Shown: piece after piece, positions 1 to 5,500 of the stretch
How positions within the stretch are numbered: position 1 is the first letter of the stretch
How the letters are laid out: every line of letters begins with the position of its first letter
DNA from: Candidatus Saccharimonadota bacterium
GTDB taxonomy: Bacteria; Patescibacteriota; Saccharimonadia; Saccharimonadales; Saccharimonadaceae
Direction: 5' to 3'
Length of the DNA stretch: 6,923 nt
NCBI GenBank assembly: GCA_905373345.1
Contig: CAJPSU010000038.1
Location: forward strand, 1-6,923
Program-made: the position numbers and the translations under genes
Notes under the pieces: model-generated
The model's database searches: none
The model's input: only the letters and a program-made list of their open reading frames with translations
What the model was told of the DNA's origin: nothing

Positions 1-492
1 GTCATAAATTACATCTTTTGCGCCTGGCGCTTCAACGTTTTTAAGCAGCTGCGCCGCATAATCCTCTAGCCCGCCGCTGCCCACCAAGATACCGCACACT
101 TTGCGGCTTTCAAGCGCCGTTGAAAACTCGTGCAAGCTGCCCATGCGCCCGCCGATCGTGATCACTGCATCAGCGCTGCGTACCAAATACACGTCGCGCC
201 CGACATATTCCATGCTGGTGAAATTGATATAGTCAAACTCTACGGTCGGCAACCGGTAGGTTGATACATGCTCGCGAAAACTGCTCGCCGGCGAAAACCC
301 CACCGACACGCCTTTAGTATTACTAACGCTCTTGAACCCGCGCGCAGCAGCATGCGGCAATCCGGTTGTCGCGCCCGTTAGCAATGTCTTACCGGCGCGC
401 GCAATCTCCGCACCGAGCATAAACGCTAAATCGTTCGACGCCATCACAGTTTCGCCAGATGCCGCACCTGATACGCAAATTTGATACTTCAT
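1..492 (-). CDS. LOG/SLOG-family nucleotide-binding protein (partial, C-terminus outside window)
   Basis: The open frame runs from ATG at 492 to the window edge, giving 164 residues and no stop. It reads as a Rossmann-like SLOG/LOG (lysine-decarboxylase-like) domain: an N-terminal strand VCSG-like turn (ICVSGAASG, residues 5-13), a glycine turn TGATTGLPHAAARG (39-52), and the signature-like IGGRMGSLHEF (113-123). LOG enzymes carry PGGxGTxxE; here the motif is altered but keeps the glycines, a hydroxyl residue and the glutamate (Glu122). Characterised LOG proteins hydrolyse nucleoside 5'-monophosphates to free base and ribose 5-phosphate; whether this variant does so is unknown. It is the last gene visible in the fba-pfkB unit, 9 bp after pfkB, with an AGGAGG site overlapping the pfkB stop. 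Family assignment is fairly secure, function is not. Confidence 0.72.
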   Translation of the reverse strand, partial: MKYQICVSGAASGETVMASNDLAFMLGAEIARAGKTLLTGATTGLPHAAARGFKSVSNTKGVSVGFSPASSFREHVSTYRLPTVEFDYINFTSMEYVGRDVYLVRSADAVITIGGRMGSLHEFSTALESRKVCGILVGSGGLEDYAAQLLKNVEAPGAKDVIYD

Positions 493-494
493 CG

Positions 495-503
495 CCTCCT
501 CCT
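495..503 (-). promoter_or_regulatory. Ribosome binding site of the LOG-like gene
   Basis: The minus strand reads TAGGAGGAGGCGATG, giving two overlapping AGGAGG cores just before the ATG at 492. The site overlaps the TAG stop of the upstream pfkB gene (502-504), so translation of the two genes is probably coupled. It fixes the start of the LOG-like gene. Confidence 0.75.
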
Positions 504-1473
504 ATCTTGCAATTGGTTTTTCGCTAATTGGCATATCGTGCAAATGCACGCCGCGGCGCAAAATACCAGCCTTAGCACCAATTTTTGTCACGACACTTGT
601 GCTGTTTGCACTTGCGAAAATAATTGAATCTTTCAAACTTTTACCACGCGCCCATTGGCTCAGAAAGCCGCTCGCGAACGCATCGCCCGCACCCGTCCGA
701 TCAACTACTGGCACATCCTCATACATACCGGCGCGCACAATCGTTTTACCGTCGGTCGCGACTACGCCGTTCGGACCATCGCTTACAATCGCAACTGGCA
801 CATAATTCAGCGCGTGCAGCGCCAGCTCCTCGCAAGTCTTACCGCTCACCAGTTGCTGCATCTCTTCCTTATTCGTAATGAGTACGTCAACCGTTTCAAG
901 TAGCGGAATTAATTTGTCTTTTTCCGCCAACTCCGGACCAGCCGGATTAAGCATCACACTCGCGCCATATTTTTCTGCCGCATCAATAATTTCGCGTAGC
1001 AATTTCAAACCGCCATGGCCTAAACTCGTCGGATAAATCCAATCGTAACCCTCAATTGCTGTTAAATTAAAATTATGCCGCCCGCTGCGCCCAAACGCAT
1101 TGCCGCGGTGGTTGAGAATCGTACGCTCCCCGTTCGTCGCAATCATAATCACCGAGTAACCTGACTGATAATGCGGATCTTGTACAACATGGCGCGTATC
1201 AACACCCTCGCGGTCAAGTTCGTGCAAAATCGACTGGCTCGCCGGATCTTCACCCAGCCCCCACATATACGCTGTCTCAATCCCCTGGCGCGCTAGCGTT
1301 GTTGCCACGTTCGTCGCATTACCGCCCGTACTAAACGTAACGTCGTCGACTTCCATTTTGAGTCCGAGTGGGATTTCAGTATAGACTTTTTTGCCGCGCG
1401 TGTGCGGGTCAAACTCGTCGCTGCGCAAAAATACGTCTTGTGTCCCCTTGCCGATCGCTAAAACTTTTACCAC
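502..1473 (-). CDS. PfkB/ribokinase-family sugar or nucleoside kinase
   Basis: This 323-residue protein has the usual size of the PfkB family, which transfers phosphate from ATP to sugars, sugar phosphates or nucleosides. Visible motifs are signature 1 at 48-64 (STGGNATNVATTLARQG), the NxxE motif at 201-204 (NKEE), a nucleotide-binding turn at 231-236 (SDGPNG), and signature 2 at 258-270 (DRTGAGDAFASGF) with the presumed catalytic base Asp264. The start is GTG at 1473, directly abutting the TAA of fba; the product begins at the usual first beta strand (VKVLAIG), and no better start is seen. The Shine-Dalgarno is weak (GGTAAGG), so translational coupling with fba is likely. The substrate cannot be read from the sequence. 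Next to aldolase and transketolase genes, a sugar phosphate (fructose 6-phosphate, sedoheptulose 7-phosphate), ribose or a nucleoside are all possible. Confidence 0.88.
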   Translation of the reverse strand: MVKVLAIGKGTQDVFLRSDEFDPHTRGKKVYTEIPLGLKMEVDDVTFSTGGNATNVATTLARQGIETAYMWGLGEDPASQSILHELDREGVDTRHVVQDPHYQSGYSVIMIATNGERTILNHRGNAFGRSGRHNFNLTAIEGYDWIYPTSLGHGGLKLLREIIDAAEKYGASVMLNPAGPELAEKDKLIPLLETVDVLITNKEEMQQLVSGKTCEELALHALNYVPVAIVSDGPNGVVATDGKTIVRAGMYEDVPVVDRTGAGDAFASGFLSQWARGKSLKDSIIFASANSTSVVTKIGAKAGILRRGVHLHDMPISEKPIAR

Positions 1474-2385
1474 TTACGCCGCCTTACCCACGCTGCCAAA
1501 CGCCTGAATTTTTTCTTCAACAACCGCCTGCACCGCCGCGCACACCTGCGGCATCAATTTGTACACCGCGTACTCGTCAGGATTTTCGCGCAGCACTTTC
1601 TCAAGCGTCGTACGAAACGCATAGCGCAAATCACTATTGATATTGATCTTGCTGACACCGATTTTTGCCGCATCTTCAAAATAATGGAGCGGAGTGCCGC
1701 TGCCGCCATGTAAACTAATCTGACAGTCAATCGCCGCACGAATCTCCCGCAGCAAGTCTAAATCTAAAATTTTCGGCACGGGATACAATCCGTGCAGATT
1801 GCCGATTTGCACCGCCATCGTATCAATTCCCGTCGCCGCCACGAAATCGCGCGCTTCATTTGGCTTGGTGTTCCATTTTTTCACCTCTTCATAGTCAATC
1901 GCTTCCTTGTGCACATTTGAATCACCGAAGAAATAGCGCTCTTCCGCCTCGACAAGCGCGCCGGTTGAACGCGCGTACGCCACGACATCTTTCGTCTTCG
2001 CAATAATTTCTTCAAGCGTCGCATCATGATTCGCCTGCGAAATATCAATATGAATAAATTCAAATCCAGCGTCAATCGCCTGCTGGCACAGTTCAACCGT
2101 CGGCGCATGGTCAAGGTTGATATACATCTCTATATTATACGTACTGCGGTAATTACTCACCATGTCGCGGATGTTTTGGCAGCCGCCCATCGTCTTAACT
2201 TCGCCGGCGCTCACTTCAACCATTACCGGCGCTTGCAGCTTTTGCGCTGCTTGCGAAATCGCTTGCAATGTTTCTTGGTTATCAATATTAAACGCCCCGA
2301 CCGCAAAGCCCTCCTGGCGGCTGCGGTGCATTAGTTCGCGCGCGCGCGCGGTATTTTCATAGATTTGCTCGGCAATCAGACTCAT
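1474..2385 (-). CDS. fba: Class II (metal-dependent) fructose-bisphosphate-type aldolase
   Basis: The 303-residue protein matches the FbaA/GatY/KbaY class II aldolases, cytosolic TIM barrels that reversibly join DHAP to an aldehyde phosphate using Zn2+. Landmarks in order: VGAFNIDN (29-36), the NLDHAPT segment (90-96) with catalytic Asp92 and zinc ligand His93, DIS (114-116), Glu146 in VEAEE, GNLHGLY (195-201) with zinc ligand His198, LHGGSG (225-230) with His226, and KININSDLR (246-254) for the phosphate/DHAP site. The loop after VEAE (ERYFFGDSN) differs from the common VEAELGxxGG form, and GNLHG replaces GTxHG, so this is a divergent member whose exact aldehyde substrate (G3P, E4P or other) is uncertain. 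It heads the fba-pfkB-LOG unit with its own promoter; ATG at 2385 has AGGAGA five bases upstream. Confidence 0.9.
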   Translation of the reverse strand: MSLIAEQIYENTARARELMHRSRQEGFAVGAFNIDNQETLQAISQAAQKLQAPVMVEVSAGEVKTMGGCQNIRDMVSNYRSTYNIEMYINLDHAPTVELCQQAIDAGFEFIHIDISQANHDATLEEIIAKTKDVVAYARSTGALVEAEERYFFGDSNVHKEAIDYEEVKKWNTKPNEARDFVAATGIDTMAVQIGNLHGLYPVPKILDLDLLREIRAAIDCQISLHGGSGTPLHYFEDAAKIGVSKININSDLRYAFRTTLEKVLRENPDEYAVYKLMPQVCAAVQAVVEEKIQAFGSVGKAA

Positions 2386-2390
2386 AGGCT

Positions 2391-2396
2391 TCTCCT
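2391..2396 (-). promoter_or_regulatory. Ribosome binding site of fba
   Basis: AGGAGA on the minus strand lies five bases before the ATG at 2385, a normal spacing. It supports this ATG as the start and shows that fba has a conventional leader, unlike rpiB and rel in this window. Confidence 0.75.
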
Positions 2397-2423
2397 AAAC
2401 GCTGTTATGGTTATCTAGCGTCT

Positions 2424-2452
2424 AGTATATCACTTATGGTTTATCGACGTAA
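2424..2452 (-). promoter_or_regulatory. Predicted sigma70-type extended -10 promoter of fba-pfkB-LOG
   Basis: The minus strand carries TGATATACT (2424-2432), an extended -10 element (TGn plus TATACT). The -35 position 17 bp upstream (2447-2452) is TTACGT, a poor match, as is common for extended -10 promoters. Predicted transcription start is near 2416-2417, leaving a leader of about 31 nt. It lies in the only sizeable gap between the tkt and fba genes (2386-2518). Confidence 0.6.
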
Positions 2453-2518
2453 CTATATTGACTAATCATTCCACAATAGAAAGGCTATATTTACGCAGCT
2501 AATCAAATATTTTACCAC

Positions 2519-3511
2519 TTAAAATCCAGCGCGATATTGCGGACAATGCGCAATAAATTCTTTTGTTTTGACAACAATCGTATCGTCTGCCAATCCAAGC
2601 TTTTGATGGACTTCAAGCGGTTTACCCGACTCGCCGTAGCGATCTTGCACGCCAATACGCAATAAAGGTGCCGGCATTTCATCGCACAGCAGTTCAGCGA
2701 CCGCGCCGCCAAAACCGCCAGCAGCCTGCGCATCTTCGCACGTTACTGCGCGACCAGTTTTCTTAATACTTGCGGTAATCGTTGCACGGTCAAGCGGCTT
2801 CACTGTCGGTACGTGTACAACCTCAGCCTGCACACCATCACGCGCCAACACATCTGCTGCCCGCAGTGCGTACGGCGTTTCAATACCCGTACTCAGAATC
2901 GTCACATCACTGCCTTCGCGCAGTACATACGCTTTTCCAATATCAAACGGACTAGCGTTTGTACTGAAAATCGGCGTTTTTTCGCGAGCTACGCGCAAAT
3001 AATTCGGACGGGAATCGCGCGCCATCGCGCGGGTTGCTTTGCCGGCTTCAATACTATCGCCCGGGCAAATCACCACCATGTTCGGCAATACGCGCATAAG
3101 CGCAATATCCTCAAACATCTGATGCGTTGCGCCGTCTGGGCCGACCGTACTACCACTATGGCCGCCGATGATTTTCACCGGCATATCATTCAGGCACGCT
3201 GTCGTTTTGATTTGTTCCCAGTTGCGCCCGGGGCTAAACGCCGCGTAGCTGGCTGCAAACGGTATTTTACCGGCGCGCGCTAATCCCGCTGCCACCGTCA
3301 CGAGATTTTGCTCAGCAATACCAACTTCAATATAGCGCTCGGGAAATTCGCGCGCAAACGCATCCATTTTGACGCTTTCTACCAAATCAGCGCACAGCCC
3401 AACGATACGTTCGTCCGCTTGTCCAGCAGCCTTTAGTCCGCGTCCAAACCCAGTACGCGTTGGCTCAACATCAGGGTTATTGGTGTAGATATTATCGTTA
3501 AGCGGGTACAT
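2519..3511 (-). CDS. tktB: Transketolase, C-terminal subunit (pyrimidine-binding and C-terminal domains)
   Basis: This 330-residue protein is the second half of a split transketolase. The pyrimidine-binding domain occupies roughly residues 15-180 and includes the EVGIAEQNL segment (62-70), whose Glu67 is the conserved glutamate that activates thiamine diphosphate, and GPDGATHQ (124-131), where His130 matches the substrate-contacting histidine region. The C-terminal domain follows (about 190-325; STGIETPYAL at 207-216, EDAQAAGGFGGAV at 259-271). It lacks the GDG...N diphosphate-binding motif, which the upstream neighbour supplies, so the two presumably form one enzyme. The ATG at 3511 directly follows the TAA of the N-terminal gene, and a perfect AGGAGG lies inside the end of that gene, consistent with coupled, near-equimolar synthesis. 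The symbol is used only to separate the halves. Related two-subunit enzymes such as DXP synthase-like or ketoacid dehydrogenase E1 proteins fit less well. Confidence 0.92.
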   Translation of the reverse strand: MYPLNDNIYTNNPDVEPTRTGFGRGLKAAGQADERIVGLCADLVESVKMDAFAREFPERYIEVGIAEQNLVTVAAGLARAGKIPFAASYAAFSPGRNWEQIKTTACLNDMPVKIIGGHSGSTVGPDGATHQMFEDIALMRVLPNMVVICPGDSIEAGKATRAMARDSRPNYLRVAREKTPIFSTNASPFDIGKAYVLREGSDVTILSTGIETPYALRAADVLARDGVQAEVVHVPTVKPLDRATITASIKKTGRAVTCEDAQAAGGFGGAVAELLCDEMPAPLLRIGVQDRYGESGKPLEVHQKLGLADDTIVVKTKEFIAHCPQYRAGF

Positions 3512-4348
3512 TTATACGTCCTCCTGATTAGCCGGTAACTCGGCAAGCGCCTGTTCTGCCTGCTCGCTATTCGGCGCGATACCGTGCCACGTGTAATCGT
3601 ATTCCATGAAATCGACATCCTTGCCGGGAATTGTGTGCGTGATGATGCAGCACGGTTTATTTTCGACCGCTTTTGCAAAATTCACCGCGTCAATCACGGC
3701 ACGCACGTTGTTGCCGTCAATTTCTTGCACATGCCAACCAAAGCTTTCCCATTTTTCACGAAGATTTTCAAGCGGCATAACATCTTCCGTCGGACCATCA
3801 ATTTGGATATTATTACGATCAACAAAGACAATCAGCTGCGCTAATTTATACTTGCCGGCAAACATTGCCGACTCCCAAATATTGCCCTCGTCAAGCTCGC
3901 CGTCACCCGTAACAACATACACCCAGCGATGACGCTGCTTATCAAGGTACTGCAGCGCATACGCCATGCCCGCGCCTTGCGCAACACCGCAGCCAAGCGG
4001 ACCGCTGGTCGTCTCAAGTCCTGGCAACATCATGCGCTCGGGATGCCCTTGCAAGCGCGAACCCCACTGGCGCAAGGTCATTAACTCGCTTTCGGGGAAA
4101 AATCCCGCTTCCGCCATCGCGGCATACTGCACTGGCACAGTATGCCCGTTGCTAAGCATGAACAAATCGCGCTCCGGATTTTCGGGATTTTTTGGATCAA
4201 TATTCATAATACCGAAATACAGCGCTGCCACTAAATCCGCCATGCCAAGCGCGCCTGCCGAATGCCCGCTGCCAGCATGTTCAAGCATCCGAATAATATT
4301 TCGGCGCATACGTGTTGCTTTCTGCTTAATTTCTGCTTCGCTGTACAC
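3512..4348 (-). CDS. tktA: Transketolase, N-terminal subunit (thiamine diphosphate-binding domain)
   Basis: This 278-residue protein is the first half of a split transketolase, which moves two-carbon ketol units between ketose and aldose phosphates. Motifs: AGSGHSAGALG (25-35, family form AGSGHPGG) with His29, LSNGH (65-69) with His69, GHPE (101-104), the glycine-rich TTSGPLGCGVAQGAG (113-127), and the thiamine diphosphate/Mg2+ motif from GDGELDEG (148-155) to RNN (178-180). Length fits the stand-alone N-terminal subunits of archaea and many bacteria. The start is read as GTG at 4348, two bases after the TGA of rpe; this gives the usual short helix before MRRNIIRM, whereas the next ATG would remove it. 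No strong Shine-Dalgarno is present (purine-rich AGAGAGAG further upstream), suggesting re-initiation after rpe. Confidence 0.93.
   Translation of the reverse strand: MYSEAEIKQKATRMRRNIIRMLEHAGSGHSAGALGMADLVAALYFGIMNIDPKNPENPERDLFMLSNGHTVPVQYAAMAEAGFFPESELMTLRQWGSRLQGHPERMMLPGLETTSGPLGCGVAQGAGMAYALQYLDKQRHRWVYVVTGDGELDEGNIWESAMFAGKYKLAQLIVFVDRNNIQIDGPTEDVMPLENLREKWESFGWHVQEIDGNNVRAVIDAVNFAKAVENKPCCIITHTIPGKDVDFMEYDYTWHGIAPNSEQAEQALAELPANQEDV
3520..3525 (-). promoter_or_regulatory. Ribosome binding site of tkt C-terminal half, inside the N-terminal gene
   Basis: A perfect AGGAGG on the minus strand lies eight bases before the ATG at 3511 and within the last codons of the preceding transketolase gene. 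Translation of the upstream half would cover and clear this site, which fits coupled production of two subunits of one enzyme. Confidence 0.75.
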
Positions 4349-4350
4349 TA

Positions 4351-4995
4351 TCAGATAACACTCTCTCTGTTAATTTCAGTCACGAGCTGCTGGTAGGCTT
4401 GTGCTGCGTCGGCCGCCTGCGAAATCGCACCGCCGCAATTAATGACGTCAACGCCACCCTGAGCCAAACTAAACGCATTTTCAAGATTCGCGCCGCCGTC
4501 CCAGCCGATTTCAACGTCGGGATGAATGTTGCGGATTAACCGCACTTTTTCGAGCTGCATCAGGCTAGCTTTGCCGCCATAGTATCCCAAATTACCGCAG
4601 AATACCAAGACATGATCTGCTATCTCAATATATTCCGTGACGGTATTTGGCACTGTCGGTTTGAGCAGTCCAACGCCTGCGTGAACGCCAACCGCTTTCA
4701 ACTGCTGAATAACCGGCGTAAGATCCTCTTTCACCTCAGCATGGAAAATCACCGTTGCCGGACGCATTTGCATCAGCGCTTGAACGTATTGGCTCGGGTG
4801 CGCCACCATAGCGTGAATGTCAACCGTCCATTCCTGCGGCCACCAGATTTTATTAACCGGAATACTTTTAGTCGGCGCAAATTCGCCGTCCATAATGTCA
4901 ATATGTACGCGCGTTGCAAACGGCGACAAACGCTCAACTGCCGCTTTGTAATCGTCTTCCGACTCTACGGTGATACAAGGAACGATGTGCGCCAT
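4351..4995 (-). CDS. rpe: Ribulose-phosphate 3-epimerase
   Basis: The 214-residue TIM-barrel protein interconverts ribulose 5-phosphate and xylulose 5-phosphate. The metal and acid/base set is complete: His31 and Asp33 in VHIDIMDGEF (30-39), His61 in VDIHAMV (58-64), and Asp166 in GWDGGAN (164-170). The central GVGLLKPTVP (107-116) also matches. Two places differ from typical Rpe: the N-terminal PSI is PCI (6-8), and the family's SVNPGFGGQ-like phosphate loop is CGNLGYYGGK (133-142). The ATG at 4995 shares its A with the TAA of rpiB (TAATG), and no clear Shine-Dalgarno precedes it, so translation is probably by re-initiation from rpiB. The order rpiB-rpe-tkt supplies both transketolase substrates, supporting the assignment over other Rpe-like epimerases (for example allulose 6-phosphate), which cannot be fully excluded. 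Confidence 0.87.
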   Translation of the reverse strand: MAHIVPCITVESEDDYKAAVERLSPFATRVHIDIMDGEFAPTKSIPVNKIWWPQEWTVDIHAMVAHPSQYVQALMQMRPATVIFHAEVKEDLTPVIQQLKAVGVHAGVGLLKPTVPNTVTEYIEIADHVLVFCGNLGYYGGKASLMQLEKVRLIRNIHPDVEIGWDGGANLENAFSLAQGGVDVINCGGAISQAADAAQAYQQLVTEINRESVI

Positions 4996-5456
4996 TAAAA
5001 CTTGTCCAGTTCTGCGTTTCGCCGTATATACCGCGCTGCGCCGGCAAACGGCGTATCAAGCCATTCGTCAACGATTTCTTTCCAATTATCATGCGCTTCG
5101 CCCGGCGGATCGACGACGCGCGCCGGCAGACACAATACATTCGCGTCGTTATCATGGCGGCATTCATGCGCTTCAAATTTATCCCAAATCACTGCGGCGC
5201 GAATACCGCTGAAGCGATTTGCCGCCATCGCCATGCCCTGACCGCCCGTGCAAATCAGAATCGCGCGCGGGTCGTTCGCGTCATCCTCGCCCAGCACTTT
5301 GGTTGCTGCCATTTGCGCAAACTGCGGGAAGTCATCGTTAGGATCAAGCTCTTTATCACCGACATCTTCCCATTCAAAACCACGCTTTGTCAAATAAGCC
5401 TGCAATTTTTCTTTTAGATAGTATCCGCCATGATCGGCGCCGAGAAATAATTTCAT
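4995..5456 (-). CDS. rpiB: Ribose-5-phosphate isomerase B (RpiB/LacAB family)
   Basis: This 153-residue protein matches RpiB, which interconverts ribose 5-phosphate and ribulose 5-phosphate. Landmarks: GADHGGYYLKE (6-16) at the N-terminus with Asp8-His9, the catalytic cysteine Cys69 in ILICTGGQGM (66-75), AANR (78-81), GIRAAV (84-89), and HDNDANVL (101-108) with the conserved histidine. The loop after Cys69 is CTGGQG instead of the usual CGTGIG, so the threonine sits one position earlier than in E. coli-type enzymes. LacA/LacB subunits share the fold, but the pentose phosphate neighbours favour RpiB. It is first in the rpiB-rpe-tkt unit. The start ATG at 5456 gives the canonical N-terminus; it lies only seven bases after a strong -10 element and has no Shine-Dalgarno at normal distance, suggesting a leaderless message. 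Confidence 0.9.
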   Translation of the reverse strand: MKLFLGADHGGYYLKEKLQAYLTKRGFEWEDVGDKELDPNDDFPQFAQMAATKVLGEDDANDPRAILICTGGQGMAMAANRFSGIRAAVIWDKFEAHECRHDNDANVLCLPARVVDPPGEAHDNWKEIVDEWLDTPFAGAARYIRRNAELDKF

Positions 5457-5463
5457 AATAGTA

Positions 5464-5492
5464 AGTATAAGCGCTATTGCTCTCCCTGTAAA
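5464..5492 (-). promoter_or_regulatory. Predicted sigma70-type promoter of rpiB-rpe-tkt, leaderless
   Basis: Within the 44-bp gap between gap and rpiB the minus strand has TTTACA (5487-5492), a 17-bp spacer and TATACT (5464-5469): five of six matches at -35 and optimal spacing. The hexamer ends seven bases before the rpiB ATG (5454-5456), putting the predicted start of transcription at 5456-5457. There is no room for a ribosome binding site. Confidence 0.7.
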
Positions 5493-5500
5493 GTTATTGA

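Larger units (their letters stand above)
2386..2518. other. AT-rich 133-bp intergenic region between tkt (C-terminal half) and fba
   Basis: This is the largest non-coding stretch in the window. It holds the fba promoter and ribosome binding site near its left end. The right part, downstream of the tkt stop, is AT-rich and has only short stems (for example ATAG-N5-CTAT on the minus strand) without a following T-run, so no intrinsic terminator can be supported. The 7-mer CTAATCA occurs twice (2462-2468 and 2499-2505). Confidence 0.6.

Noticed and set aside
2462..2505. Two copies of CTAATCA as a regulator-binding direct repeat
   Set aside because: Seven-base repeats in AT-rich DNA are expected by chance, the flanks do not match, and the same word occurs inside rel.
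2386..2518. Possible intrinsic terminator after the transketolase genes
   Set aside because: Only 4-bp stems were found and none is followed by a T-run on the minus strand.
2813..3283. A 156-codon open frame on the plus strand
   Set aside because: It lies fully antisense to the transketolase C-terminal gene, shows no recognisable motif, and its composition (rich in Arg, His and Cys) is typical of a shadow frame.
4351..4353. Recoding of TGA to glycine as in some CPR phyla
   Set aside because: TGA ends rpe at the expected length, two bases before the next gene, and no gene here contains an internal TGA.
5473..5486. GGGAGAG on the minus strand as a ribosome binding site for rpiB
   Set aside because: It is more than 20 bases from the ATG and lies inside the promoter spacer, upstream of the predicted transcription start.
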